Positions 9,774 to 19,976 are shown, counted from the stretch's first letter. The stretch: 64,000 nt of DNA from an uncultured Pelagibacteraceae bacterium (GCA_902589455.1 CACISX010000003.1:62001-126000), one strand, 5' to 3'. Notes: a model not told the origin generated them from the sequence alone. Translations and numbers: made by a program.

Positions 9774-10385
9774 ATGGAAGATTTAAATCAAAAAAAATTA
9801 AGAAATAAATTTATAAAATCAGGAGTAAAAATGATAGGTCCTGATACTATTTTTTTTTCAAAAGATACAAAGATTGGAAAGAACGTTACTATTGAACCTT
9901 ATGTTGTTATTGGACCTAAAGTTAAAATTGGCAACAATGTAATTATAAAATCTTTTTCACAATTAGAATCTTGTAAGATTGAAAATAAAGTTGAGATCGG
10001 TCCTTATGCTAGAATTAGACCAAATACAATTTTAAAAGAAGGTTCTAGAGTAGGTAATTTTGTAGAGATTAAAAAAAGTACAGTAGGAAAAAAATCTAAA
10101 ATTAATCATTTGTCTTATGTCGGTGATAGTTATTTAGGTCAATCAGTTAACATAGGGGCAGGAACAATTACTTGTAATTACGATGGTATTAAAAAAAATA
10201 GAACAAAAATTAAAAACAATGTATTTATAGGTTCTAATTCATCTCTTGTTGCTCCAGTTATAATAAATGAAGATAGTTTAGTTGGAGCTGGATCTGTAAT
10301 AACAAAGAATGTTAAAAAAAGAACTTTAGCATTAACAAGATCGCCACAATTTGAAGTTAAAAATTATAAAAAAAAGAAAAAATAA
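9774..10385 (+). CDS. GlmU-type acetyltransferase domain without uridylyltransferase half
   Basis: 203 residues that align by eye only with the C-terminal half of GlmU (~450 residues). Left-handed beta-helix hexapeptides run through the sequence, and the GlmU acetyltransferase signatures are all present: RIRPNT, NFVEIKKS, INHLSYVGD, VNIGAGTITCNYDG and FIGSNSSLVAPV. It should acetylate glucosamine-1-phosphate using acetyl-CoA on the way to UDP-GlcNAc. The first residues resemble the GlmU linker, so the N-terminal pyrophosphorylase domain is entirely absent and no remnant is seen in the short upstream gap. The partner activity must come from another gene, or the locus carries a deletion. glmS follows three bases later, supporting the pathway. 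Confidence 0.85.
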   Translation: MEDLNQKKLRNKFIKSGVKMIGPDTIFFSKDTKIGKNVTIEPYVVIGPKVKIGNNVIIKSFSQLESCKIENKVEIGPYARIRPNTILKEGSRVGNFVEIKKSTVGKKSKINHLSYVGDSYLGQSVNIGAGTITCNYDGIKKNRTKIKNNVFIGSNSSLVAPVIINEDSLVGAGSVITKNVKKRTLALTRSPQFEVKNYKKKKK

Positions 10386-10388
10386 TCT

Positions 10389-12209
10389 ATGTGTGGAATT
10401 ATTGGAATATCAAGCAACAAACCTGTTTCTGTGAATATAATTAATTCATTAAAAAAATTAGAATATAGAGGTTATGACTCAGCAGGTATAGCTACGCTTT
10501 CAGACGGACAAATTAACGAGTTAAAATCTGAAGGCAGAGTAGATAATTTAGAAAGTAATTTTGATTTAAAAAATTTAAAAGGCAATATTGGTATTGGACA
10601 TGTTAGATGGGCAACTCATGGAATTCCTAATAGTTTAAATGCACATCCACATTCTTCACATAACGTCTCTGTAGTTCATAATGGAATTATTGAAAATTCA
10701 ACATTATTAAAAAAACATCTAATTTCCAAAGGTCACAACTTTAAATCTCAAACAGATACAGAGGTAATTGTTCATTTAATTACTGAGAATTTAAAAAAAT
10801 TAAAATTAGAAGAAGCAATTACAAATACTTTAAAACAACTACATGGTAGCTTTGCTCTTGGTATAGTTTTTAAAGATATGCCTGATTTAATTGTTGGAGC
10901 TAGAAGAGGCTCACCTTTAGCTGTTGGCTATGGTCCAAATGAAAACTACCTTGGTTCTGATTCATATGCTTTAAAGTCAATGACAAATAAAATTACTTAT
11001 CTTGATGATGGTGAATTTTGTGTCGTCAAAAAAGATCAGGTACATTTTTATAATGTAGAAGGGAAAAAAGTTAACAAAAAAATATTAGAATTATCATCAA
11101 ATGAGTCAAACTATGATAAGGGAGACTTTAAACATTTCATGGCTAAAGAAATTGAGGAACAGCCTAATACAATTAAAACTGGAATTAAAGAATACATAGA
11201 TAATATTAATCAAGAGATAAATATTTTTAATTTTCCTTGGAAAATTAATGAGATTAAATCAATAACTTTAATTGGCTGTGGAACAGCATATCATTCTTGT
11301 TTGATAGCAAAATACTGGTTTGAGGAATTGACCACTTTAGACGTTAATATAGATATTGCATCAGAGTTTAGATATAGAAAAAATAGATTTAAAAAAGACA
11401 ATTTATACATTTTTGTTTCACAGTCTGGAGAAACAGCCGATACTTATGCAGCATTAGATCTGTGTAATAAAAATAAAATGAAAACTTGCGCTGTTGTTAA
11501 TGTAATTGAAAGTTCAATTGCTAGAGACTCTAATTTTGTATTACCAATTCACTGCGGTCCAGAAATAGGAGTCGCATCTACAAAAGCTTTTTTAGGACAA
11601 ATATTGGTTTTATATATTTTAGGTTTAAAGCTCAGTTTTATGAGAAATGAAATTGAAAAAAATAAATATCAAGAAAAACTTAAAGATTTAAATTTACTTC
11701 CAAGCTTAATAGAAAAAACCTTACTACACGATAGCGATATTCAGGCAATATCGTCAACATTTAATGAGGCTAAAGGTTCAATGTTTTTAGGAAGAGGTTT
11801 TTCTTACCCTATAGCTTTAGAGGGTGCACTAAAACTTAAAGAACTTTCTTATGTACATGCTGAAGGATATCCTGCAGGTGAAATGAAACATGGGCCGTTA
11901 GCTTTAATTGAAGAAGGTATGCCAGTAGTAGTTTTAGCGCCTAGAGATAGTTATTATAAAAAAACAATTTCAAACATGCAGGAAGTTATCGCAAGAGGCG
12001 CAAAAGTTTTATTAATAACTAATAAAAGTAAAGATGAAGTTGTTTCAGAAAATATTTGGGAAACAATTGAAGTTGAAAACACTAATGAAGACTTAATACC
12101 ATTCCTTTTAACAATTCCACTTCAAAAACTTGCATATTATTCTGCCCTTAATAAAGGTTATGATATTGATAAGCCAAGAAATTTAGCGAAATCTGTTACA
12201 GTTGAATAA
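10389..12209 (+). CDS. glmS: Glutamine-fructose-6-phosphate aminotransferase (isomerizing)
   Basis: 606 residues, full length. The mature N terminus CGIIGI begins with the catalytic Cys2; the glutaminase domain shows RWATHG and HNGIIEN. Two SIS sugar-isomerase domains follow, with SQSGETADT and GRGFSYPIALEGALKLKELSY, and the protein ends in DKPRNLAKSVTVE as is typical. It makes glucosamine-6-phosphate from fructose-6-phosphate and glutamine. Together with the preceding acetyltransferase it forms a two-gene UDP-GlcNAc operon. Confidence 0.95.
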   Translation: MCGIIGISSNKPVSVNIINSLKKLEYRGYDSAGIATLSDGQINELKSEGRVDNLESNFDLKNLKGNIGIGHVRWATHGIPNSLNAHPHSSHNVSVVHNGIIENSTLLKKHLISKGHNFKSQTDTEVIVHLITENLKKLKLEEAITNTLKQLHGSFALGIVFKDMPDLIVGARRGSPLAVGYGPNENYLGSDSYALKSMTNKITYLDDGEFCVVKKDQVHFYNVEGKKVNKKILELSSNESNYDKGDFKHFMAKEIEEQPNTIKTGIKEYIDNINQEINIFNFPWKINEIKSITLIGCGTAYHSCLIAKYWFEELTTLDVNIDIASEFRYRKNRFKKDNLYIFVSQSGETADTYAALDLCNKNKMKTCAVVNVIESSIARDSNFVLPIHCGPEIGVASTKAFLGQILVLYILGLKLSFMRNEIEKNKYQEKLKDLNLLPSLIEKTLLHDSDIQAISSTFNEAKGSMFLGRGFSYPIALEGALKLKELSYVHAEGYPAGEMKHGPLALIEEGMPVVVLAPRDSYYKKTISNMQEVIARGAKVLLITNKSKDEVVSENIWETIEVENTNEDLIPFLLTIPLQKLAYYSALNKGYDIDKPRNLAKSVTVE

Positions 12210-12244
12210 AATATAAACTCTGTTAAAACACTTTTAGGTTGAAT

Positions 12245-13624
12245 ATGAAAAGTTGGAAAAAAAATAGTTGGAGAAAATATCCTGTAAAACACATTCCAGA
12301 ATATCCAAACAAAAAGGAGCTGGATATTGTTTTAAACAAGATTGAAACATTTCCACCATTAGTATTTGCTGGAGAAACAAGACACTTAAAAGATCAATTA
12401 GCAGATGTTGTAGATGGTAAAGCATTTTTACTTCAAGGTGGTGATTGTGCCGAGAGTTTTGCTGAATTTAATCCAGATAACATAAGAGATACATTTAAAC
12501 TAATGTTACAAATGTCTTTAGTATTAACTTATTCAGCATCTTTGCCAGTGGTAAAAGTTGGAAGAATTGCTGGACAATTTTCAAAACCAAGAAGCTCACC
12601 CATTGAAACAAAAAATGGTGTTCAGCTACCAAGTTACTTGGGTGACAATATTAATGGAATGGAGTTTACTGAAAAAGCAAGAATTCCAGATCCAAAAAGG
12701 TTGTTTAAGGCATACTCTCAATCTGCAGCAACTTTAAATTTAATTAGAGCTTTTTGCCATGGTGGGTTTGCAGATCTTAAGAATGTTCATAATTGGAACT
12801 TAGGATTTATTAAAAATTCTCCTGAATTAAAAAGATTTAAAGATTTAGAGGATAGAATAGCTGACGCTCTAGCATTTATGGATGCATGTGGAATTAATTC
12901 AGATTTTAATCGAAGATTAAAAACAGTCAACTTTTGGACTTCTCACGAAGCTCTTCTGCTTCCATTTGAGGAAAGAATGACTCGAGTAGATTCTACAACT
13001 GGAGAAAATCATGATACTTCAGCCCATTTTTTATGGATTGGAGATAGAACTAGACAATTAGATGGAGGACATGTTGAGTTTTGTAGAGGAATAGAAAATC
13101 CAATTGGAATTAAATGTGGACCAACTTTAAAAGCTGATGACTTAATCAATTTGTGTAACAGAATTAATCCAAGAAATGAAAAAGGTAAAATTACACTAAT
13201 ATCTAGATTTGGTGCTGATAATGTTTCAAAACATTTACCAAAACTAATTAGAGCAATTAAAAAAGAAGGTTTAAACGTAATTTGGTCATGTGATCCTTGT
13301 CATGGAAATACTATTCAAGCTGCAACAGGATTTAAAACTAGACCATTTAATAGCGTACTAAAAGAAGTTAAAAATGTATTTGCATGTCATCAAAGTGAAG
13401 GAAGTTATGCTGGTGGTCTACATATAGAGTTGACCGGTCAAGATGTGACAGAATGTATTGGTGGTGCTCAAAAAATATCTGAAAAAGACTTATCATCTAG
13501 ATATCATACACATTGTGATCCAAGACTAAATGCAAATCAAGCTTTAGAATTAGCTTTTTTGATTTCAGATGAGATTAAAAAGAATAGCTCTTATTCGAAA
13601 AATGCAGATAGAGCGGCATCTTAA
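12245..13624 (+). CDS. Class II 3-deoxy-7-phosphoheptulonate (DAHP) synthase
   Basis: 459 residues from the ATG at 12245 (MKSWKKNSW); an in-frame TTG six bases earlier is a less likely start. Class II (plant-like) DAHP synthase blocks are visible: [71 protein letters not shown] and [15 protein letters not shown]. It catalyses the first step of the shikimate pathway from PEP and erythrose-4-phosphate. The conserved Cys in GGDCAES and the His in DPCHGN are the expected metal ligands. Monocistronic or read with nadE. Confidence 0.93.
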   Translation: MKSWKKNSWRKYPVKHIPEYPNKKELDIVLNKIETFPPLVFAGETRHLKDQLADVVDGKAFLLQGGDCAESFAEFNPDNIRDTFKLMLQMSLVLTYSASLPVVKVGRIAGQFSKPRSSPIETKNGVQLPSYLGDNINGMEFTEKARIPDPKRLFKAYSQSAATLNLIRAFCHGGFADLKNVHNWNLGFIKNSPELKRFKDLEDRIADALAFMDACGINSDFNRRLKTVNFWTSHEALLLPFEERMTRVDSTTGENHDTSAHFLWIGDRTRQLDGGHVEFCRGIENPIGIKCGPTLKADDLINLCNRINPRNEKGKITLISRFGADNVSKHLPKLIRAIKKEGLNVIWSCDPCHGNTIQAATGFKTRPFNSVLKEVKNVFACHQSEGSYAGGLHIELTGQDVTECIGGAQKISEKDLSSRYHTHCDPRLNANQALELAFLISDEIKKNSSYSKNADRAAS

Positions 13625-13662
13625 GTCATTGTAAAATATAAAATATATAATAACTATAAGTC

Positions 13663-14400
13663 ATGAACACTTCCGAAAAAGTAAAATTTATATCTGATTG
13701 GATTAAAGATTATGTAAATAAGATGCCAAGTAAGGCAGAATCTTTAGTTATAGGTATTTCTGGAGGAATAGATTCGTCTGTATCTAGCACTTTAAGTGCA
13801 ATGACTGGTTTAAAAACTATTGTCTTAACAATGCCAATTAAACAAAAATCTCATCAACATGATTTAAGTTTAAAACATCAAGAGTGGTTAGTTAAAAATT
13901 TTAAAAATGTAGAGGCTCATACAATTAATTTGGATGAATTATTTTTAGCATTTAATTCAAGCTTATCTAAATTTGATAATGAGCATGGAATGGCGAATTC
14001 TAGAGCTAGATTGAGAATGACAACGCTTTATCAAGTTGCTGCGGCGAATAAAGGAATAGTAGTTGGAACTGGAAATAAAGTTGAAGATTTTGGTGTTGGG
14101 TTTTACACAAAATACGGAGATGGTGGGGTAGATATATCTCCTATAGCTGACTGTAATAAAACTGAAGTTTGGGAGCTTGGAAAAGAGCTTGGAATTTTAA
14201 AAGAAATTATAGATGCGGCCCCTACGGATGGTTTATGGGACGATGGAAGAACTGATGAAGGTCAACTTGGATTAAAATATGAAGAATTAGAAGAAGCCAT
14301 GGATAACCCAAATTCAGCTAATAGAGCTAAATACGAAACTATTAGAAAACAAAATTTGCATAAAATGGAGCCAATTCCAGTATGCAAAATTCCAAATTAA
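13663..14400 (+). CDS. nadE: NAD+ synthase, ammonia-dependent
   Basis: 245 residues, the short form without a nitrilase/glutaminase domain. The PP-loop ATP-binding motif is GISGGIDSSVS near residue 30, followed by NSRARLRMTTLYQVA and GTGNKVEDFGVGFYTKYGDGGVDISPI, which are NadE signatures. It amidates deamido-NAD+ with ammonia and ATP. An intrinsic-terminator hairpin follows directly. Confidence 0.93.
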   Translation: MNTSEKVKFISDWIKDYVNKMPSKAESLVIGISGGIDSSVSSTLSAMTGLKTIVLTMPIKQKSHQHDLSLKHQEWLVKNFKNVEAHTINLDELFLAFNSSLSKFDNEHGMANSRARLRMTTLYQVAAANKGIVVGTGNKVEDFGVGFYTKYGDGGVDISPIADCNKTEVWELGKELGILKEIIDAAPTDGLWDDGRTDEGQLGLKYEELEEAMDNPNSANRAKYETIRKQNLHKMEPIPVCKIPN

Positions 14401-14403
14401 TCA

Positions 14404-14427
14404 AATAGATTCACAAATCTATTTTTT
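14404..14427 (+). terminator. Intrinsic terminator after nadE
   Basis: An 8-bp perfect stem (AATAGATT at 14404-14411 with AATCTATT at 14416-14423), a 4-nt loop and a T-run directly after. It lies between the nadE stop and the cysS start, so cysS probably has its own promoter or receives read-through. Confidence 0.6.
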
Positions 14428-14445
14428 AAGTATATTCCTAAAATA

Positions 14446-15801
14446 ATGAGTAAAGATATTTTTTTAACAAATAATCTAACAAATAAAAAAGAGAAGTTTG
14501 TTCCAATAGATAAAAACAATGTTAGAATGTATGTATGCGGTCCAACGGTTTACGATGACCCTCATATTGGAAATGCTAGACCAATAGTTGTATTTGATAT
14601 TCTTTTTAAGATTTTTAAAAAAAATTATTCCAAAGTAACTTATGTAAGAAATATTACAGATGTTGATGATAAAATTATAAAATCTTCTAAAGAAAATAAT
14701 ATTTCTATTTCAGAATTAACTAACAATGTAACAAAAAGTTTTAGTGAAGATTGCACTTACTTAAATTGCGATGCACCAACTTATCAACCTAAGGCAACAG
14801 AAAACATAGATTCGATGATTAAAATGATTTCTGAATTAATAAAAAAAGGATTTGCTTATGAGAATAATAAACATGTTTATTTTGAAGTCAAAAAATTTAA
14901 GGATTATGGGCAGCTATCAAATAAAAAATTAGATGAACTTATTGCTGGATCAAGAGTTGAAGTCAGCAGTAATAAAAAAAATTCAGAAGATTTTGTTTTA
15001 TGGAAACCATCAGAAAATGATGAACCATCATGGGTATCTCCTTGGGGAAAAGGACGACCTGGATGGCATTTAGAATGTTCAGCAATGTCAAAGAAATTTT
15101 TAGGAGATGAGTTTGATGTTCATGGTGGTGGTATTGATTTGTTATTCCCTCATCATGAGAATGAAATAGCTCAATCAAGATGTGCAAATGATACAAAAAT
15201 ATTTGCAAAATTTTGGATGCATAATGCATTTATTACTATGTCTAATGAGAAGATGGCAAAGTCTCAGGGAAATATTTTAAAAATAAAAGATTTTAGGAAT
15301 AAAATAAGCGGTCAAGTTTTAAGATTAGCCTTACTGAGCGCGCATTATAAACAGCCATTAGATTGGAATGATAAACTTCTGGACGATTGTCAAAACACAA
15401 TTAATAAATGGTACAATTCATATGTAGATATTGAAAATACTTCTGAGGTTTCTGATGAAATTCTTCAACCACTTTATGATGATCTAAATACCCCTGGATA
15501 CATTGCAATTTTACATCAATTATATGAAAAAGCTCAAAAAGGTAACGATCAAAATAAATCTGTATTTGTTTCAGCTTGTCAATTCGTAGGACTATTAAAT
15601 GAAAATAAAGAAAATTGGCTTAAATTCAAAATTAGCAAAGCTTTAATTTCTGAAAAAGAAATTTTGCAAAAAATTCAAGAAAGAAACAAAGCTAGAGATA
15701 ATAAAAGTTACGCAGAAGCTGATAAAATTAGAAATGAGCTTTTAGACAAAGGTGTTTTAATAGAAGATAAAGATGGTAAAACGACTTGGAAATTTAAATG
15801 A
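14446..15801 (+). CDS. cysS: Cysteinyl-tRNA synthetase
   Basis: 451 residues, a class I aminoacyl-tRNA synthetase. The N-terminal MYVCGPTVYDDPHIGNAR contains the zinc Cys and the HIGH-type motif; GWHLECSAM and the HHENEIAQS segment are CysRS hallmarks; the KMSKS loop reads KMAKSQGN near residue 268. The C-terminal helical anticodon-binding part ends in a DKGVLIEDKDGKTTWK segment. Its stop overlaps the cimA start by 4 bp. Confidence 0.95.
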   Translation: MSKDIFLTNNLTNKKEKFVPIDKNNVRMYVCGPTVYDDPHIGNARPIVVFDILFKIFKKNYSKVTYVRNITDVDDKIIKSSKENNISISELTNNVTKSFSEDCTYLNCDAPTYQPKATENIDSMIKMISELIKKGFAYENNKHVYFEVKKFKDYGQLSNKKLDELIAGSRVEVSSNKKNSEDFVLWKPSENDEPSWVSPWGKGRPGWHLECSAMSKKFLGDEFDVHGGGIDLLFPHHENEIAQSRCANDTKIFAKFWMHNAFITMSNEKMAKSQGNILKIKDFRNKISGQVLRLALLSAHYKQPLDWNDKLLDDCQNTINKWYNSYVDIENTSEVSDEILQPLYDDLNTPGYIAILHQLYEKAQKGNDQNKSVFVSACQFVGLLNENKENWLKFKISKALISEKEILQKIQERNKARDNKSYAEADKIRNELLDKGVLIEDKDGKTTWKFK

Positions 15802-17399
15802 GTAAAGAAAAACTTTATATATTTGATACTACCTTACGTGATGGTGCACAAACACAAGGTGTAGATTTTTCAATTGATGATAAAGAAAAAATTTCATCAG
15901 CCTTAGATGTATTGGGTGTAGATTATGTTGAAGGAGGATGGCCAGGAGCAAATCCAACAGATACTGAGTTTTTCAATAAAGATCATAATTTCAAATCTAC
16001 AAAATTAACCGCATTTGGAATGACTAAAAAGTCAGAGCATAGTGCTGAAAATGACCCTATGCTTTCTTCTTTAATTAATTCAAAAAGCACTTCCGTTTGT
16101 CTTTTTGGAAAATCATGGGATTTTCAAGTAGATGTTGCATTAGGAATAAGTAACGAGGAAAATTTAATCAACATTAGCGAAAGCACAAAACATATTGTTA
16201 AATCTGGTAAAGAGTTCATGTTTGATGCTGAACATTTTTTTGATGGATATAAATCTAATCCCAAATATGCAATGTCATGTTTAAAAGCTGCATTTGATAA
16301 TGGTGCAAGATGGATAATATTATGTGATACAAATGGTGGAACACTTCCACACGAGATAACAAAAATTGTTTCCGAAGTAAGTAAGCAAATTCCAGGAAAA
16401 AATTTAGGAATACATGCTCATAATGATACAGAAAATGCAGTTGCTAATAGTCTCGCTGCAGTCCAAGCAGGAGTAAGACAAGTTCAAGGTACTATTAATG
16501 GCCTAGGTGAAAGATGTGGAAATGCAAATTTAATGTCATTAATTCCCTCATTTTTTTTAAAGAAAGATTTTTCAGATAACTTTGAGTTAAGTATTAAAAG
16601 AGAAAATTTAAAAAATTTAACACAATGTTCAAGACTGTTAGATGAGATTTTAAATAGAAAGCCAAATAAACATTTACCTTATGTAGGAGCTTCTGCTTTT
16701 TCTCACAAAGGTGGAATGCATGTTTCAGCTGTTCAAAAAAATCCTAAAACTTATGAGCATATTGATCCTGATGAAGTTGGAAATTCTAGAAATATCGTAG
16801 TATCAGATCAATCAGGTCAATCAAATATCATGTCAAGATTGAACTCAATAGGAATTAAAGTTGAGAAAAGTGATCCAAAAATTAAAAAACTTTTAGATGA
16901 AGTAAAAGATAGGGAATTTATTGGTTATAGTTATGACGGTGCCGATGCATCTTTTGAGTTATTAGCTCGAAGATTAATGGGGGAGATACCAAGATATATT
17001 TCTATTAATGAATATGATGTTTCGGTAAAGAAAGATAATGCAGGAGAAATTATTTCATATGCAAAAGCTCAATTAGAAGTAGACGGAGATAAAATTTTAT
17101 GTGAAGGACAAGGAAACGGTCCTGTTAATGCTTTGGATAATGCTATTAGAAAGAATGTTAATAAACTAGCTAAATATTCTGAATATTTAAAAGATTTAAG
17201 ACTCGTTGATTACAAAGTTAGAATTTTAAACACCGGTACAGAAGCTGTAACTAGAGTGAGTATTGAAAGTACAGACTCAAAAGGAGTTAATTGGTTCACA
17301 ATTGGAGTATCACCTAATATCATTGAAGCTTCTTTTAAAGCTTTAATCGATAGTCTAGATTATAAATTATTTAAGGATAAAGCTCCTGGAAGTTTGTAA
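15798..17399 (+). CDS. cimA: (R)-citramalate synthase
   Basis: 533 residues. The N terminus IFDTTLRDGAQTQGVDFS carries the RDGxQ motif of the DRE-TIM metallolyase family, HAHNDTENAVANSLAA gives the metal-binding HxH, and the C-terminal 130 residues form a LeuA-type allosteric domain. Length and the VDYVEGGWPGANPTDTEFF segment are typical of CimA-type citramalate synthases rather than LeuA. It condenses pyruvate and acetyl-CoA towards 2-oxobutyrate, a threonine-independent isoleucine route. It overlaps cysS and is followed at 2 bp by the DUF1989 gene. Confidence 0.88.
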   Translation: MSKEKLYIFDTTLRDGAQTQGVDFSIDDKEKISSALDVLGVDYVEGGWPGANPTDTEFFNKDHNFKSTKLTAFGMTKKSEHSAENDPMLSSLINSKSTSVCLFGKSWDFQVDVALGISNEENLINISESTKHIVKSGKEFMFDAEHFFDGYKSNPKYAMSCLKAAFDNGARWIILCDTNGGTLPHEITKIVSEVSKQIPGKNLGIHAHNDTENAVANSLAAVQAGVRQVQGTINGLGERCGNANLMSLIPSFFLKKDFSDNFELSIKRENLKNLTQCSRLLDEILNRKPNKHLPYVGASAFSHKGGMHVSAVQKNPKTYEHIDPDEVGNSRNIVVSDQSGQSNIMSRLNSIGIKVEKSDPKIKKLLDEVKDREFIGYSYDGADASFELLARRLMGEIPRYISINEYDVSVKKDNAGEIISYAKAQLEVDGDKILCEGQGNGPVNALDNAIRKNVNKLAKYSEYLKDLRLVDYKVRILNTGTEAVTRVSIESTDSKGVNWFTIGVSPNIIEASFKALIDSLDYKLFKDKAPGSL

Positions 17400-17401
17400 G
17401 G

Positions 17402-18265
17402 ATGAAAATTAAAAAATTTTCAGAAAAACCATCAGATTTACAAGATAGAATTGGTGCTAAACCAATAGTTTGTTATCCAAACACGAATATTGAGGAAAAA
17501 AATTTAAGTATTTTGCATTCAGCAAGAGAACACCTAGTTAAAAAAGATGAAATAACTATCCCACCCAGGGATGCAAAAACATTCGAGGTGAAATTTGGTG
17601 AGTTTTTTAGAATTGAGAGTGTAGAAGGACCTCAGGTAGGAGATTTAAATTTATTCAATTTAAATAATTTAGAAGAAAAATTTTATTCAGGAAAAACAAG
17701 AGCACTTTATGGCACTCATCTTTCTGTAGGAGATAAGATGTTTAGTAGTTTTCCCTATCTAAGGTCTTTAGCAACAATAACCTGGGATACTTTAGATTGG
17801 TATGATTATGATAAAGACGGAGGATCAGTTCATGATGTTATTGGAACTAGATGTGACCCTTATACTTCAAAACTTTTAAGTAACAATGATTACCATTATT
17901 GTTGTCATTCAAATTTAACAAGAGCTTTAGTAAAAGAAAAAAATATTCAACTAGATCAAGCAGAAAAAATTGTACATGATGTATTAAACGTGTTTATGTT
18001 AACTGGATTTACCAATGATACCAAACAATACTTTATGAAAGCAAGTCCAGTAAGACCAGGTGATTATTTGGAGTTTTTTGCTGAAACAGATTTATTGGGC
18101 GCTCTTTCTGCTTGTCCAGGTGGTGATTGTGGATCTGAACATTCATCTGATGTTGCTAAATGTTATCCTTTAAAAGTTTCAATTTGGAAAGTTGATCCTA
18201 AATATCTAAATGATATTAAACCATCGTCTATCTCAAGTTATCACAGAAATCATGGAATAGATTGA
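17402..18265 (+). CDS. DUF1989 (urea carboxylase-associated family) protein
   Basis: 287 residues with the conserved blocks of DUF1989: TIPPRDAKTFEVKFGEFFRI, GPQVGDLNLFNLNN, SGKTRALYGTHLSVGD, DVIGTRCDPY, CHSNLTRAL and the C-terminal cluster LSACPGGDCGSE. These Cys- and His-rich motifs suggest a metal site. Family members accompany urea carboxylase or guanidine-degradation genes, yet none is present here; the gene sits between cimA and trmJ with one-base spacing, so its role in this operon is unknown. Confidence 0.75.
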   Translation: MKIKKFSEKPSDLQDRIGAKPIVCYPNTNIEEKNLSILHSAREHLVKKDEITIPPRDAKTFEVKFGEFFRIESVEGPQVGDLNLFNLNNLEEKFYSGKTRALYGTHLSVGDKMFSSFPYLRSLATITWDTLDWYDYDKDGGSVHDVIGTRCDPYTSKLLSNNDYHYCCHSNLTRALVKEKNIQLDQAEKIVHDVLNVFMLTGFTNDTKQYFMKASPVRPGDYLEFFAETDLLGALSACPGGDCGSEHSSDVAKCYPLKVSIWKVDPKYLNDIKPSSISSYHRNHGID

Positions 18266-18978
18266 TGTCTGTTAATAATGTTTCTTTCATTTTACACAAA
18301 CCTCAACTTTCTGAAAATATTGGAGCGTGCGCAAGAGGAATGAAAAATTTTAATTTTAATAAATTAATTGTTGTTGATCCTAAACCAATATTTCCAAATG
18401 ATAAAATTTTAGCAACTTCTGTTGGTGCAAAAAATATTATTAATAAAGCAAAGAATTTTGAAAGTTTAGAAAAATCTTTAAAAAGCATCGATATTGTAAT
18501 TGCAACATCTGCACGATTTAGAAATAAAAATATTAAACATATTAAATTAGAAGATTTAAAAAAAATTAATTATAAAAAAAAAGTAGCTTTCTTGTTTGGA
18601 TCAGAAGCATCAGGTTTATCTAATAATGAAATTAGTTATGCCAATTACACTCTTCAAATTCCTACAAACCCAGATTTTAAGTCGTTAAACTTATCACATA
18701 GTTTAATAATTATTGCTCAATATATTTCGGGTATCTTTAATTCAAAGCTATCTTCATTTAACAAGTCAAATAAAGTTAAATCAGCCTCTAAAAAAGAGAT
18801 AGTTGCTATGGCTAATTTGTGTATCAAGAATCTTGAAGAGATTAATTTCTTTCGATCAAATGAGAAGAAGCCAATAATGTTGGAAAACTTAAGAAATATT
18901 TTTTATAGAATGGAATTATCAACCAAAGAAACTCGTATTTTATCAGGTGTATTTGCAAGTTTAGGTAAAAAACGTTGA
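18265..18978 (+). CDS. SpoU-family RNA 2'-O-methyltransferase, TrmJ-like
   Basis: 237 residues from the ATG at 18265, which overlaps the previous stop (TGATG); an in-frame TTG one codon earlier is less likely. SPOUT motifs are visible: LHKPQLSENIGACARGMKNF (motif 1), FLFGSEASGLSNNEI (motif 2, knot) and IPTNPDFKSLNLSHSLIII (motif 3). The order and C-terminal extension match TrmJ, which methylates position 32 of several tRNAs. A different SPOUT specificity cannot be excluded. Confidence 0.82.
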   Translation: MSVNNVSFILHKPQLSENIGACARGMKNFNFNKLIVVDPKPIFPNDKILATSVGAKNIINKAKNFESLEKSLKSIDIVIATSARFRNKNIKHIKLEDLKKINYKKKVAFLFGSEASGLSNNEISYANYTLQIPTNPDFKSLNLSHSLIIIAQYISGIFNSKLSSFNKSNKVKSASKKEIVAMANLCIKNLEEINFFRSNEKKPIMLENLRNIFYRMELSTKETRILSGVFASLGKKR

Positions 18979-19018
18979 TTGACAAAATTAAGAGTAAGTT
19001 TATAAAGCCCACTATCAA

Positions 19019-19636
19019 ATGACAAAAAGATTAAACTCTAAACATAAAGTAGACAGAAGATTAAAAGTTAATCTTTGGGGAAGACCCAAAAGTCCTTTTA
19101 ATAAGAGAGCTTACGGACCAGGACAACATGGTCAAACAAAAACTTCAAAACCATCTGATTATGGAATTCAACTACAAGCTAAACAGAAATTAAAAGCTTA
19201 TTATGGAAACATAAACGAGAAACAATTTAGAAATATTTATAAAAAAGCCAATATGCTTAAAGGAGATACTGGAGAAAATTTAATTGGTCTTCTAGAAAGA
19301 AGATTGGATGCAGTTATTTATAGAGCAAAATTTGCAACTACAATTTTTTCAGCTAGACAATTAATTAACCATGGTCATGTAAAAGTGAATGGTAAAAAAG
19401 TAAACATTGGGAGTTATACAGTTAAAGAAGAAGATTCAATTGAGATAAGAGATAAATCTAAGCAGCTTGCAATAATTGATATTGCTCTTGCAAATAAAGA
19501 AAGAGAAGCTCCAGAATATATTCAGATGGATGAAAAAAACAAAAAACTTAAGTTTGTTAGGGTTCCAAAATTTGAAGAAGTTCCTTATCCAATTGTAATG
19601 GAACCTAATTTAGTAATTGAATACTATTCTAGATAA
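19019..19636 (+). CDS. rpsD: 30S ribosomal protein S4
   Basis: 205 residues, full length. The N terminus is [23 protein letters not shown], the alphaproteobacterial S4 form without zinc cysteines; the S4 RNA-binding domain is [19 protein letters not shown] then [20 protein letters not shown]. The C terminus [18 protein letters not shown] is typical. It lies outside the main ribosomal clusters and its stop abuts the converging grxD. Confidence 0.95.
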   Translation: MTKRLNSKHKVDRRLKVNLWGRPKSPFNKRAYGPGQHGQTKTSKPSDYGIQLQAKQKLKAYYGNINEKQFRNIYKKANMLKGDTGENLIGLLERRLDAVIYRAKFATTIFSARQLINHGHVKVNGKKVNIGSYTVKEEDSIEIRDKSKQLAIIDIALANKEREAPEYIQMDEKNKKLKFVRVPKFEEVPYPIVMEPNLVIEYYSR

Positions 19637-19975
19637 TTAGCTTTTAGCTTTAAAATTTATATTTTTATTTTCAAATAGTTTTACTAACTCACCACTCTCG
19701 TACATTTCTTTAACAATATCACATCCACCAATAAATTCATTTTTAACATATAGTTGTGGTATTGTTGGCCAATCACTAAAAACTTTAATACCTTCTCTTA
19801 AATTTTGATTTTCTAAAACATTGATCCCTTTGAAGTTTACTTCAAGAATCTTTAGTATATTAGAGGTAGCCATTGAAAAACCACATTGTGGGGCATCAGG
19901 TGTACCTTTCATAAATAAACAAACTTCGTTGTTTTCAATTTCATTTTTTATCAAATCATTTGTCTGTTGATCCAT
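19637..19975 (-). CDS. grxD: Monothiol glutaredoxin, Grx4 type
   Basis: 112 residues. The active site is CGFS within MKGTPDAPQCGFSMA, with the downstream WPTIPQLYVKNEFIGGCDIV block that binds glutathione. CGFS glutaredoxins carry [2Fe-2S] clusters and act in Fe-S delivery and iron sensing. The gene directly follows bolA, its usual partner, with a one-base gap. Confidence 0.93.
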   Translation of the reverse strand: MDQQTNDLIKNEIENNEVCLFMKGTPDAPQCGFSMATSNILKILEVNFKGINVLENQNLREGIKVFSDWPTIPQLYVKNEFIGGCDIVKEMYESGELVKLFENKNINFKAKS

Positions 19976-19976
19976 T

